From: Neospora caninum Liverpool | Lineage: Eukaryota > Apicomplexa > Conoidasida > Eucoccidiorida > Sarcocystidae | Assembly: GCF_000208865.1 (NCBI RefSeq) | Contig: NC_018391.1 | Coordinates: forward strand, 2,363,014 to 2,427,013 | Length of the DNA: 64,000 nucleotides | Reading direction: 5' to 3' | Part shown: positions 37,751 through 50,945 of the stretch, in pieces | Layout: every line of letters starts with the position of its first letter | Numbering within the stretch: the first letter of the stretch is position 1 | Notes under the pieces: generated by a model | Told to the model about the DNA's origin: nothing | The model's database searches: none | The model's input: only the letters and a program-made list of their open reading frames with translations | Translations under genes and position numbers: made by a program

Positions 37751-40700
37751 CGGGAAGCTCTACGCGCCTGATAGACTAGATGACGCCAAACGTGTTCTCC
37801 TTTTGTTGCTCCGGTCCGTAGCGCGAACGGGAGCTTCTACACGTGCACGAGCCGTTTACATTTCCCTAACATAGAACCGAACGATGTCGAAGTTTATGAA
37901 AGGCACCAGACCCCGCGTATCACTTCGTGGCGGAGGAGAAGGACCAAGCCTACCAGACTCAACGAATAGTGTGTTTGTCGGCTGCATTGCTTCTCGGCGT
38001 CCCAGATGCACGTCGCGGCCTTGCCCGGAGGGATCTCAAAACAAAAGACGTGTATCTGTGCCACTCGATCCACGATAAATGAAGAACAAAGAAGAATTTC
38101 GAATATGGCAGTGCATGGAGGCCTTCTGTGAGTAGAACGCGAAATCGGGAGCGACGTGGGGTAACATACCTGTTCATTCTGGAAAGTGACAGACTCCGTC
38201 GATCCGAAAGATTCACCAGTATCTGGTCTGTTGTTCTTTCCTACCCTCCCACTGGGCTTTTTATGATTATCTGCGTCGTTACGCCGTGCGTCCGGAAGCA
38301 CAAGCCCTCTTGCGGGTGCACCGTCTGGTGTGAAAAGGCTTTCTAGCTCACGTTTCACGGTAAACGATTATGTCTAGTGGCTGTACTGGCAGCACTAGAC
38401 AGCGGGACTGTCGGGTGGATCAATGTTTTTTCACTAAACCGTTCTTTCTCCTCGCAATGCAATACTTCCATCGTCGAATACCCAGATGGAAGGCACCTGA
38501 AGAAATCGGCCTCGAGTCTGGTTCGTACCTTGCTCCATGGACTACAGTCCGCAGCGATTTTAGTCAGATAACTGCTATGTCCGCGTCTCTTGATTGCCCA
38601 TAACCAGTAAAGGCTCACCAAGCCAGCTCCCATGTTTTGCACCGCACTTCGTCACACCACGTCCTCGGTTCAGTGTCTTGTGTTTCAAGGAACCTTGGTT
38701 TTTCATTAATAGTTTGTGAAGTAGAAGTGTGCTGATTGTTAGTATCAGGAGAGATGAAGCATACGTTTCAGTCACCACTACAATAATTACTCGGAGTTCC
38801 ACCTCGTTTTAATGGAGCTTACTGACAGGGGAGTTATTGTCAACTTCTGGTGCGCCTGCCAGCCTTCAAGGCACCATGCTGGACATAGAACAACTGTCAT
38901 GGCGAGTTTACCCGACTGGGCTTCGGCCACCGAACACCATCTTATTCACAGAATCCCTACACGGCAAAGACCGTCACTAGTGTATCAATGCACCGCTGTT
39001 AAATGGTCGTCCCTGCCGAATGCTCGAGGATGTATATATCTCTGCGGTCCGACCTCCGAGGGTATGGTGTGCCTCCACTCACTGGAGCAGCTTTCATGGT
39101 ACACGGTTGTTAGGACTACTCGTAAGAGCTGAACGGTACTCACAACCTCAACTCCTATTGAAACGGTGGACGGACAGGAATCAGCATAAAGCAACCGAAC
39201 CAGGTCCAGGAATTTTCCGGAACGGACCACCGCCTGTGCCGCTCTTGCAAGTGGAAAGAATATGTTTGTAGTGGAGTTTGCATTGCCTCCCCGCTTCCAC
39301 CTCCCGGGTGGGGACGCACTGCTGTGTCCATTGTATATCCGTACTCTAGTGTGCGCACATACCAACTAACATCATGTAAATTCGGTGCCTCTTGCCAGCT
39401 CCCCGCGGATTCGAGAGGAAACTGGAGTTCGCGTCAAGCTAATACAACGCGGACACACAATGCGTCTAAATGAACCTAAGGAACTAGCCGAAAAGAAGAG
39501 GAAAGATTTGACGTTACTGTGAGACGGCGTAGCCTCCGCTGGGATGGGGACAACCTTGGTGTCAATATTCGATAGATGACGTTACATGGGAGGATGATAG
39601 CAAATCTGAGCTGCCAGAAAGAACACATCTATGCCGTACACGCTGGTAACATTTCCACCCGACTTTTGTGCTCTGTGGATATGCAGGTCTTTTTCGTTGT
39701 CACTGCAGTGCGGTGCCAGCGGGGCAGTCCATCGTCATGAGTATGAACAAATGTTGAAGCTACCAAAGACAACAGAGTGCACATGCCAGGACTCAAATTG
39801 GCGAGGACTCAAACTGGATTCTACAGCGTACCCAACGAATTGCTGTGTGGTTCCACAGAGGATCCACAGTAACGCCATCAAGCCGGAACTGAGTGGCCGC
39901 TAAACGCCGGCGTCCAAGTTTCTCCCCCCGTTGAACAGTCCCAGTTCAGTGTCTTGGGGTAATAGCATCTTTTTTGGGGTCGCTTGTTGTCGCCGGTAAC
40001 GCCCGCAAACCATAAGGGTCCGTGTACGACTGGTCGACAAACTCTCAACGGGGGTGGTATTTTGCACTTGAACTTCCGCCGCGTCCCTGGTTGCAGGGTA
40101 TGAGTCACATGCATCCTCTATCTTTCAGCTGCTAAATGTTGCAGTTGTGGCGAAATCTCTTCCCTGGTGAGATCCACACGCTAGAACCAACGTATGCTAA
40201 CATCCCACGGCAAACGAGAGGGCGGTATCGAACGCAGTTTTCAGAGTTTTCGTTACCAGGGCCATCGGTGCCGCGGCTCCCCTCAGACTCCCCCAGAGGA
40301 GATACGACGAAGGCCAAAAGGATAACCCTTCAGGGCGATTTACAGCCCTTCCTCCCCGCGATAAGCTGCGGAATGTCGCCATCAGCTGGAGAAGGGGACT
40401 CAGATGAAAACCGGTCCCTTCTTTTGTCGAAATCTCTTTCTGCCGTTGCATGGTTTTTCCATTTTTTTCCATTTCATCACCACGCTATGCGTCTTACTAG
40501 CGCCCCCTGAGCCTCGCCCTCTCCGAGCTCCCGCCGGCTCTCCTCACCGAGCAGCTTGCCGCGAGATGGGATCGACGTATCCGCGAGCTTCGCGAGTGTT
40601 TTCGTCGGGGGCTTCGATGCCGGAACGACTGGAGAGGGGAACTCTTTTGAGTACGTCAAATGCGAGCAAGTTTCTCTTTCTTTCTTGAACAAGCTTGCTG

Positions 40701-42180
40701 TGTCGGCGGATGCCATTCCCGAAACGTACCAAGCCTTTGCAAAGAAGGACATGCTAAAAAGGCTTGTCGCAAAAATAGGGCTGCGTGCGGCGTTTGGTAC
40801 GAGAAGGAATATATCCGGCGAGTTGACATGACGGCATCCAAGGTGGGTGGGACTCTGAAACATGTCCACCTTGGCCGGCTGCAGTGTGCATGGGAGAATT
40901 GCATTTCGCCGCAAAACGCTGTAACTGTGCCTTAATCTTTGCACTTTGTGGAAGTCACAAAATGTTTGTGCGACCTCAGAAAAAGGGCAGCCGGTTGGAA
41001 CTTCTTGCGATGCCTTTCTACTACGCGCCGTCGCACTTGGGACTGGGAAGAAAGTGCTGAGCTAATTGCCGGCAGCTTGCTAAGCGTCCAGGCTCCCGCA
41101 GTGTACTCTCTTCCATTTCCGTGTGTTGCATGACTTACGCTTTTTGGTAAACCACTCTTCAGCGAGAACGTAGAGCGCCCCCTGTGTCCGTTCTAAGCTC
41201 GACTGCATCCGTCAGCACTGTCCACGGTGTGTAGCGCTGCGTCCAGGCGTCGTGTCACTCGTACTGCATGGTCATATTTTTCCTGCGGAGGACACTGTAT
41301 CGTTCATAGTGGGGCGATTGCCTTTTTCCCTTTCGTCTTGTAAGAACTGTGCTGTCCGGGCTTGTTTCAAAAGGCCATCAGACACATCTTCTGCCGTTGT
41401 TCAGCGGACGCTGCTGGCCGCACTGCAACCAGGCTGCCGTGCACCTAACGCCTTGTGTCCCGGTCAGCGTCCATTCTCCAAAATGCATCATCATGCGTGT
41501 TTCTGCACGTCGCACGGCTTTTTAACAAACATCGTTGACGTCGCTCGGGACGAGTTGTCCGGCTGCTTCGACTACTCGGCGTGACGTTTCTCCCCAGGCA
41601 AGAGCTAGGGCGACGAGTGGTCCCTTGGCATCGCTTCGCTCATCGCCGTTGTTGCTCAACGATGCTTTTCCTAACAAGGCCAGTCATTCTGCGGGGTACT
41701 GCCAGTGTGGATATCCGCCACTCGAGATTTCGTATGTGTGTATCTTGAGTGTATACTTGCTGGGCATTTCAAGCTCTTCATCGCGCTTTTGGCGAATCCA
41801 GAGCGGCAGGGGACCCGACCTGGCGTCTCTCGTCTTCAGTCCGTGCGTAACGGCCCGTGTGCCGTTTCAACTGCGAGAGCAAGAACATTGTTGTGCCTCA
41901 GTGGCGAGGTTTTTTTGTATGAAGGGCCTAGCCAAGTCCTTTATGGTCTGCGCTCGGTAACCTTCCGATCCACAATATAGGAGGCGTTCCTCCTCCAAGG
42001 TTTAAAGATAGTTGCCCAGGCCAGCTGTGTATCCGCAGGGGCGGCTTCGACGCGCGGGCTTGTTTGCTTCTTCCCTGTGGGCCGTGTCTGTCCTCGAGCC
42101 GGGGTTTTATCTGGTGACGGACCGCAGTCGCCGGTTCTGCTCAACTGACCTCGCAGGGGAAAGCACACAAAGTCGCCATC
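37751..42180. other. Intergenic region; ambiguous open stretch at 40.1-40.95 kb
   Basis: No gene could be supported between the giant gene and the transporter. At 40136-40944 the sequence is open in several plus frames and one minus frame (40944 to 40477). One plus frame (40404-40688) starts with a signal-peptide-like hydrophobic stretch (LHGFSIFFHFITTLCVLLA). Another, entered after TCTTACTAG at 40501, reads SELPPALLTEQLAARWDRR. A third (about 40556-40831) also looks protein-like. They exclude each other and no family was recognised. 41250-42180 probably holds the promoter and 5' UTR of the transporter. Confidence 0.4.
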
Positions 42181-45100
42181 ATGCAGCTTCCAAGGTTCCT
42201 GTGGCCGCACGGAGGATCGTACAGTCGGCCGGAGGGGCAGGAGGTGGAGTGGACCACAGCGACGATTTTTCCGGCACAGTCTTCCGTCGGTGCCAATGTC
42301 GTGCGCAGGTTTGAGAGAGGCATTCGCCTGGCGTTGGGAGGCGCGCTGGTGTACGTACTCTCCATGATCGATATTCCCTCGCTCGACTACTCGTTTCGGT
42401 ATGTCGCGCCGTTCGTCTATTGGGTCGTGGCCTCCCTCACGCCACCATTCTGGAGTACCGTCCCGCTCCTCCTTTTCGCTGGCTTATTTTGCATCGTCTG
42501 CGTGTGCGGATGTGTCAGCGCACTAGTGGCGCTGATGTCCCTGGGTGACCCGCATGGAAAGATTGCAGCCGTTATCGTATTTAGCCTGTTTGTGCTGTGG
42601 GCCCTTGGTCTAAACGTGGGAAAACACAAGGAGATGACCATCATCGGCTCCTATATTTTCATGTATGTCATGCCGCTAGCAACGCTCATTGCGTTACCCT
42701 ATGCTGTCGGAGGAGTTACGATTCCCATTTCCCCGGAGATCATCCTGAAACTGAAAACGTTTCTAGAAAGCGGGTCTCCGACGGCGCTAGAGCTGGTAAT
42801 TCAGGTCTTGGCCGGGTACGTGGGAGAAAACCCTGAAAACGTTAGGGCCTTCATAAACAAGTTTTTTTCCGATCCGCGGCTGGTTAACCTGATTATCTTG
42901 AAAATCAACGCCCAGACGCACGCACAAGTGCCGCTGTTTCCATTCATCGGGAAGCTCGACCCCGCAGTCGTCCTGCAGAAGTTCATGACAGTCATTTTCT
43001 CCCTGTTTCCGGGGGACAATGTTATCGATCTTCACTTCTCACTATCAAAAGTGGATGAACTGGATGCAGCATATGACTGGCTCAATGGTGCCCCGTGCAG
43101 CGTGTACGGGACACTCAACTCCGGCATTTACATCACCGTGGAGACGGGCCTTTGGCTAATCCGAGTGCTGTGGACAGCTGATGGCCGAGTAGGCTTCCTC
43201 CGTAATCTCATTGCATTTGCTGCCCTTGGCTACGCTATTTGGGTCCTTGTCATGCTCATCCCTCCTATTCATCGGCAACGCGACGTCGTTCGGAGAGATA
43301 TGGCAAACTGCACGATCAACATCAACCGGTGAGGAACCAATGAAGCCGCGTCTTTGAGGACTAGGGCGCTAGAAGCAGATCCGGCTGAGCGAATCGGGGC
43401 TTGATGCGGTGCCTCAGTGAAAATATTGGCGCATTCACGCGTGCGCGTCGGCTATTTATGGGCCAAAGGACGGGGAGAGAACGTGCCTGCTTGCCCACGG
43501 GGTGAAGGTATCGATGTAGCTTCCACGACAGGTGCGAGGCTCAATACATGCCCGTTTCTATCGCCGTTTTTCAGGTGGGCTGACCGGGGTCAAATCGCCT
43601 TTGACCACGCGGCGGAGAGGCCTTGACGGGGTTTTTGTCTCACGTGTTTTGTGCGATCTCTCTTGCGTGTCGCTCCGTACAGATGCCTTCGAGCGACGCG
43701 GGAAGTACTTCACTGTCTGGAGGCTTCTCCAGAGTCAGTGGCGCCGAACGGAGGGCGACACGGCTCACATTCTCCCATCTTGGGCTCCTCTGGACGGGCC
43801 AGCGATCGTGCAGGGCATCGACCTGCTTGCCCCATCGCGGAAGCACTGAGGGACACGGGCGACGCCAGCAACCAAGCCCATACAGCCACGAAGCCCCATC
43901 AGGGTGCCGCCTATCGAGAGGGAGACTCGAGGGGGGGACATACGAAGCTGGCAGTCTCGCCTGGACCAGGGGTGCCGCCAAGTCCGTCGTACATAAAGGC
44001 AATCTCCTTCTCCTCCGCAAAATTCGTCGAGGCGGTTGTGCCGTTGAAGCAGTCCATTGTGAAATTGACTGAAGATCAGAAGCGCGTGTTTATGTCAGGA
44101 ATGGAGCCATACATGCTGAGTGTAGGGCCCAGGGTTTTCGTGATGAAGGAGGTGAACGAGGTCCGAGAACGGCTGCTTCAATGCGCCTCGTATGTGCAAC
44201 AGCTTTGCAAAGTACTCTTTGACGTCGTACGAACCAGCGTAGTGAACAGTGAGTTCTCCATATGGACACCGACAGTGTACAAAATTGAAGCGATCATCGC
44301 TAAAGCCGAGGAGCTTTACCAGACTTGCGGGGAGCTCATTATGATGCAGCCTGCAAGAATCAACCGCGAAAAACACCGGGAGATTGTGGACGAGAAGCTG
44401 GCGCACCTGAAAGAGCTCGAGGTGGAGCTCGCCAGTCTGCATCAGGATATTAGCGCACTGGCGAACGAAGCCACAGACAAAGTGTTCTACGAGTTCGGTG
44501 GTCCTCCCCCAGCTACTGACGTGTCGTCCAGTCGAGGTCGCTCTCCCGCAGCTTCTCCGGCCTCCAAGGCTGAAATGCCATCGCCGGGTAGCCCCGTGGC
44601 CGCGCCGAAGGTCGAAGACACTGAAGCCGTCCGCCCAGCTCAGAAGGCTACCCAGTCGCAAGGCGAGTTTGGCGCGCCGCCGCCGGCAGGTTCCGAGGCG
44701 GATGCTCCAGCCCCTGAAGAAAACTCACAGGCTTCTGGCCAGCAGTCGCAACCCCCGCCTCGTTCGCAGGCACTTGGAACGTCAAAGCAAGAGGATCCAA
44801 GTGGGGGAGTGGGTGTGGGAGGTCCGGTAGACGCAGTTGCACTCAAGCGTGGACTTTCGGAAAGGGGAGAGGCGCGACACGGGGCCGATGCAGTCGGGGA
44901 CGCGAGGACTCGGCGACACCATACCCACGCGGGCCACAGATACGAGTCAAAGGTACCGAATTCTTTCGCTTCCTTGGACCAGAAGGAAGCGAGAAACGTC
45001 AGCAGGACGATGGATCACATGCCCTTGTCGATGGCGCTTGTGGCCAAGTACCATGCGGCCTACAAGGAGCCTGTCGCTCTGGCGAAGGCAGTCCAAGCGT

Positions 45101-48100
45101 TGCACGAGGCTCAACGTCGCAAGACGTGGAAGAATCTTCTCGTAAACATCGCGTTCCCCTTCCTCCCCATGATGGTCCACGCTGCAAGGCTTACCATTAC
45201 ACCCCTTACGCAATTCTTGTTTTGGCGCAAGACGTGGCGTGGTCGGGATGCGTGGTGGCGACATCCGGAATTCTGGCATCTCGTCAAGTTTTTCATTCCC
45301 ATGATCACCCTTTTTTCAGTCGCCGTGTTCGAAAAGGACGTGCTGCAATACACTTGGGGTGAGTTGAATCAGGTGGCTTTTTCGTTGGAGAGTTAGAGTC
45401 GCCAACCGGCAGCAGACGGTTGATCTCGGGAGCGTGGTACAACACTGAAGGCTGCTCCATCGTGCTCAGGATTTCGGAGCAGAAACGCAGCGACACTGCG
45501 CCCTTCGCACGCCGCAATCGCGTTTCGATTTGGAGGGACGTGTTTGCTGCTGGGAGATTCTCACCGTATTATAACTCGAAACCGCCATCGCAACCTTCTG
45601 TTTGTTCTGGTGGTATGACACTTGTGCAGGCCAAGAACTCACAGATGAGCCAGTGATTCTCGACTACTGCCTTCAAGGCGTCACGACGCGAACAGTGCCG
45701 TGGATCATGCTCGGTTTCCTCACCTGCCTTCAAACTACGTACAACGGGACGGTTTTCCGCGGCATGAACCGTATTATCGGTATTGTTGCTGGATCGGGCA
45801 CAGCGTGGATTGTCATGTACGTCTGCGGTCACAGCGTGGCGAAGATTGTTTGCTTCAGTGTGGCTATCCTCTTTGTCGTCGTCTTCTGCACCACTGACAT
45901 GGAAAACCCGAACTACGGCTTCCACGCAGTCTGGGGCTACGCTGGCATGGTCTCCACATACACCCACACTCTCATCGTTGGTCTTGCCTTCGAATCCCTA
46001 GGAGGCCTCACAGGTGAGTTCTGATGGGTCGGGTGCGGCGCCGTGGACGCGCCTTTATTCGAACTCTTGAGATCGCCCATCAGTCGTGTGAATGCAGCGT
46101 CTGTCGGTCATGTACCTGGTCCTACAGCGTTTATCACGGGGAAGTCACTGTGTGAGGTTGCAGTACAAGCCAAGCGTGATTTCGAAGATGATGTGGCAAA
46201 CCAGCTTGGACAGTCAGGAGCAGAACAGGACACCTTTTCCGAGCAGCATTTGACACACATGTGGGCGGTGGACAACTCTGATCATTCCTCGGAGGGCGAG
46301 ACGGAGTAGCCACCCCCCGCGCGGCCCGTGCTCACCGGTGACTTCCTGTGTCATCCCTTGTTTGGAAACTGGCGTGCCTGTGGATGCGTTCAGGATCGCG
46401 AGATTACCTCGTGGTGACCAGAATCGTCTCCAACCTCCTTGGCATATTGCTGGCACTCGTCGTCGCCCACGTGCCCCCGGTTTGCAGCGGCAACAATTCC
46501 GCGTCAGAGCGGTACGGAGATTCGCTCAAGTGCTGCGCGCAGGCCATCGAGAAGGCAGTCCAGTATTTGCTGGAGGCTTCCGAAACCGCAGCCGACCCGG
46601 TGCTGGAAAAAATGTCAAATTTCCGGTTCAATGCACAAGTGCCTCGCACCGCGAACAACTCGCCGGAGTCCTTGACCACAGCAGGCAATTCGCAACAAGC
46701 CTCACACATTGATGCGTATTTCCCGACACTCGCCCACGCAGACGCTGCAGGCGCGGTGACCGTAGCCGCTGCTGCGCAGAACGCGATGCCATTGATTAGC
46801 CCGGTGGAGGTGAATGAGCATTCTGGACCCAAGTCGTCCCCTGGCGCGGAAAGGCCGGGAATCCGGTCGAAGGGGGCGAGCCTGACCAACACACTTACGG
46901 GCCCAGACGCTCGAATGTCCGGGAACTCTGGAGACGCAAACGGTGTATCTCTGCCGAATGTCAAAGAGTGAGTATCTATACCTGTCGCGTCTTGATTTTT
47001 GACCAGATGGGCAGAAAAATCGGTATATGGGGCATCCGTAACGACAGGGGAATCTCGTCACCGGCGTTTTCTGGATGCCCGAGTTGCCTGAGGCTGCGGA
47101 GTGCAGATCTCTTTCGCGGTCGTGACTCCTGTTTATTTTACCTGCTCCACAGCTTCAGAAAATATCTCCGTCACATATAAATTGAAAAACGCCTAACGTG
47201 TCTAGGCGGGAGTCGAGGACAGCGAACTGAACTTTGCGCTCCTAGAACTCGGGTGCGTTTCATCACGTGTCCTCACAGATTAATACAGATCTTTTCTCCG
47301 TACGGAGATCCACCGCAAGCGATATCGCGGGTATCACTCAGGACACCGATGTCGTCCGGGTGCGCGCGCAGCCTTTAGGGAAAAAACGAGGTCGAACTGT
47401 TCCAGCGTTTGTTTTTTTTTTGTCTGTGATGGATGCAGCGTGCCGGATGACTCTCTGCAGGAGGCTCTGAGACTTGTTCGAGGGCCTGCAGCAGACTATC
47501 TGGAAGCAGGACAGCGCTTTTACAAGGAGGGTTGCAGTAAACTTTTGTACTTCCCGTGGCGAACCAATCCTGTGCTCGAAGAAGTTTACCTGGCTGTGGG
47601 AAGCATGAGGAAACGCGTGGAAAACATGTGTGAGTTGCTCAAAGATTTTATGACTGAGGGCTATGGCCTCGACGATCGAATGTTTGCGTTCTCTGAACCG
47701 CCCACTGACAAGGAAGGAGAGAACGCACCTGAAAAGCCACGTTCTCGTCCTTCTCTCGGGAATGCCGGAGACGCTCCTTCTGCAGGCAATGATGGCCCAC
47801 AGGCGGGCGGCGAAAATGCCACCGGAACGGAAGCCGGGGACAAAGCTGCAGATGGTGCATCGTCGACGCCGGAGATTGTCGTTCACGCCGTTGCCGCTGC
47901 GAACAAGCAGCGAGGCTACGGAGACAAGCGAAAAGGCAGTCTCTATGTGCTCAAAGAAGGCAATGCAACGGCGATCACCGAACTCTTTAAAACCAACTCC
48001 GGTAAGCAACGGAGGTGATCGCTCCATTCCGTGGACTACGGATGAGGTGCGCGTGGTCCTGATTCCACACCCCGGGGTTTTTGACTGTCTGCCATCTTAG

Positions 48101-49107
48101 GTCGTGGTAAACGTCGTGAATCGACAGTCAGTTCCAGAACGCGCGTGGGCTTGTTGCCTCTGTAACCCGCGCTCATCCGAGCTTTGTGTGGGTGCGCATC
48201 GTGGGTCTTTAGGTGCCCAGCTTCGACGCGAAATGGCAGCCGCTGTTCGGGCGTTGACAGAGTTGTCAGACGCAGTGACGATGGAATTGAGGATTCTCGT
48301 CCCAACCACAGTCGATAGGTTCATGGAGCGTCTTACTGGGTCGAAAAAGAACACCCAGGTGGAGCCAGAACTTCCAGATGCGGTAAGTTTCTTCTGCAGC
48401 GCAGAGATCTGGGGTTGCGAAGGCGTCGAGGGCTGTGTTTCAGGACGCGTGTGGGCGTCACGTTGCTGTTCCTTGTTCCAGTCTAAACTTTTTCATCCCA
48501 GTGCTGCGGCCGAGGAGAGCGGCAGACGGGGCACGTTAGTGCTCTGAGTATGAGAGGGATGGTTCAAGCCAGAAGTCGACAGGGCAAGCAGGTGAACAAC
48601 CGGGAATGATCAATTTTCCCTTTTCTACTGCAGTGCATGCAAACAGACATCCGTGCAACCTATGTTGGGACAGGAAAGCGTCGGTGCATCTAGCGGCCCG
48701 GCGATGTGAGCAGAAGAAATGTTTCATGCCCGGTAGAACTCAGCAGTCAAAAGCCCTTGGTCTCTGTGGGGTCTAGGGGACACGCGAAGAAGTGCCTTTT
48801 CTGTTCTCGGCGTGCATGTTCACAGGTTCATGAAAGATGCCGCGACCACGCAGAAACTGCCTTCAGTCACTTGTTGCTGACGCTGTCCAGCTGTCTTGTA
48901 GAACACCGCCTACTCTTCGAGGAAAGTATTGCTCGAAGGCGCGCGGCGGCTTTCACGGTGATGGCGGTCATATATTACCTGGACATGCAGAAGCGTTCCC
49001 TTGATATTATTCGCGAGTCTCTGGTTGCGCGCCGGGAAAACACTCCACAGGATGGCTGGTGTCCTTGGTGTTGCCGACCAGGCGTGGAGACGCTTGGTAT
49101 TGACTAA
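42181..49107 (+). CDS. FUSC-like (fusaric-acid / aromatic-acid exporter type) membrane protein, 7 exons
   Basis: Exons 42181-43328, 43683-45358, 45630-46013, 46394-46967, 47439-48001, 48213-48382, 48826-49107 total 4797 nt (1,598 aa), all in phase. The first half has a membrane block with segments near residues 47-63, 73-93, 95-119, 127-143 and 154-176, and another at 340-361. A long cytoplasmic, helical, proline/serine-rich insert follows. The second block carries LVKFFIPMITLFSVAVF, then VPWIMLGFLTCLQ, then GTVFRGMNRIIGIVAG, and ends in RIVSNLLGILLALVV with HVPP. A W-x-x-L...R-x-x-x-R-I-x-G pattern followed by R...N-x-x-G...PP in the second block is characteristic of FUSC/ALMT-like proteins. 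The C terminus (about 500 residues) is soluble and helical. Expected role: export or channel for organic anions at a membrane; substrate unknown. Start: the first ATG of the open frame, just before the first membrane block. The exon-2 acceptor (43683) and exon-6 acceptor (48213) are the least certain. Confidence 0.72.
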
Positions 49108-50896
49108 AGAGCATCTCTGCTTGGTGCAGGCCAGCTGGGGAGAGAGCCTGTTTTGCCTATGCCAAAAGAGCCACTCGTCACTCCGGTATTTTGTGTACAA
49201 GACACCTTTGAGAAATGTCACAGTCCTCTGAGAATTATCGTGTAGAAAGTCACGAATGCGGTCGCTCACGTTCGCCTCTCCGCAACCGTGTCACTTCGCC
49301 GCGGGGTCTTCTGTCGTGCCTGGGACGCTCGGTGACAGCGGAACCTCAAGACGGGAGTTGTACTTCGTCAGTCGGGGTATGTTCCCGGAAATTCGCGTGG
49401 ATTTTAAAGAGCAATTACATCTGTACATCACTTTTTTGAGCCCTGAATCGCGGCCTCTGGGGTGTCATCTTGAAAAGCGAAAGTCATAGTTTTGGGTCGG
49501 GACTTCCTCGCCACGCGCCTCCGGCCGCATGTCGTGTGACATTTTCAGGGGAGTGTGCTTTAACCGGCGTAGAAGCTGCTCACCTGCTTGCGGTTTCTGC
49601 ACTTAGTCCCATTTCTGCTGTCAACACAAGCACCGCCGCCTCATTGCGACGCGATGATGTGCGCGTGAAGCAGGTGTTTTTTTGGAAGGGAGTGGGAGGA
49701 GAGAATCCTCCACATTTAATGAGGTCCTGACAGCTCGCTGCTCATTGGCACTCGCGTCGCTGTTGTCCGAGGAAAGTGCAGGTCCCACGTGTCGATGCGT
49801 CCTACAGTTTTTTACCCGTCTCCGTGATGAACTTTCGAGTCCGCAGCAGTGGCATGAGCTGGGTTGGTCTTCTGTCGTAGAGACAGCGAGGCATCATCAG
49901 TCGTTCGCAATTCTGTCCTGGCAGTTTTCTTCCGTTCAACAGAATTTTTTGCGAAGCAAATTCGTGGTTCTTGCGTCCGTGTTGAGCTTCACAGTAACCT
50001 CCGCGAATCCGACACGCTACGGGGGCCGAGCTGCGATGAGGCAGAACAGGAGGCGGTGCTGTTCTCAAGTGAATTTGTCCATTCTGGAAGACGCATCATT
50101 GCGCGATTGGTTTGTATCTACGAAAACTTCCTTTGAGAAGAACGGCATATATGTCAGTTGTGTGTCATGCTTGTCAGCCTCGACGTGGCGACTGGCAGCT
50201 GTGTCCCGGCTCGCCCCAAGACATCCAGCATTTGTGGCCCAAAGATACACTCCTGATTCACCCGCATATGATGCTCGACATTTCCCAACACATCACGTGA
50301 TAACACAAATGGCGTTCAGCAACGCTGGGAGCGTAGTCCATTTGATCTGGTCAGGGGCACAGCGTAGCGCTGTTGGCCATCACGCTGACGCCCATGCTGT
50401 GGCTTTCCAAGCGGTGCCGAAACGCAGTTCTGTTTGGGGCGGTTGTGACGCCTCCAGCGGGCGGTAGTGTGCGTGCTGAGAGTCGTTTCCTAGACGACAG
50501 GCTACGCTGGCTCTCTATAGAGTACTTCACACGGCAGTAGCTACTCTGGCGATGGATGTCGGTCTGCAATGACGCGAGGTACACGTGCGCGATGGCAAAT
50601 TTCAAGACGCATGCAGATGGGGATAGCCCCGTGCTTGTGAGTGAGGAGACTGCTGCACCATGTGTCTCCGGGAGCAAGACCTATGAAGAGCCTGGGGATA
50701 GCCAAGCGCGAAACTCCTCCATTCTGACTTTATCCAGAAGAGAATCCTACAAGCGAGAATGGATTTTACGTTCGTTTCATCTTCACATTGTCGTGGGCCC
50801 GGTAAATTCAATCCCCGGAAAGGGGCCAGCTCCGCGAATCGCGTTCCCGCAGCTGCCTTCCGGGACCTTCAATACTCGATGAATTTTTGATAACGA

Positions 50897-50945
50897 AAAA
50901 GGCGTTCATCCGGTTACTCAACAGGCGCCAGGTCAAGAATCTAAC
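50897..50945 (+). repeat. Dispersed repeat, copy A (about 48 bp)
   Basis: The stretch containing GCGTTCATCCGGTTACT and CAACAGGCGCCAGGTC matches 59047-59094 with few mismatches and one small gap. Flanking sequences do not match. The origin is unknown; copy B lies just downstream of a possible mitochondrial-derived fragment, so an organellar source is one option. Confidence 0.6.

Noticed and set aside
43532..43849. Alternative frame reading FERRGKYFTVWRLLQ at the start of transporter exon 2
   Set aside because: It looks protein-like, but phase 2 of exon 1 selects the other frame after the only acceptor, and that frame runs on uninterrupted into the conserved region.
49682..50467. 261-codon frame downstream of the transporter
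   Set aside because: It begins with TTG and has no ATG for the first hundred codons, no recognisable motif, and no splice signals linking it to a gene.
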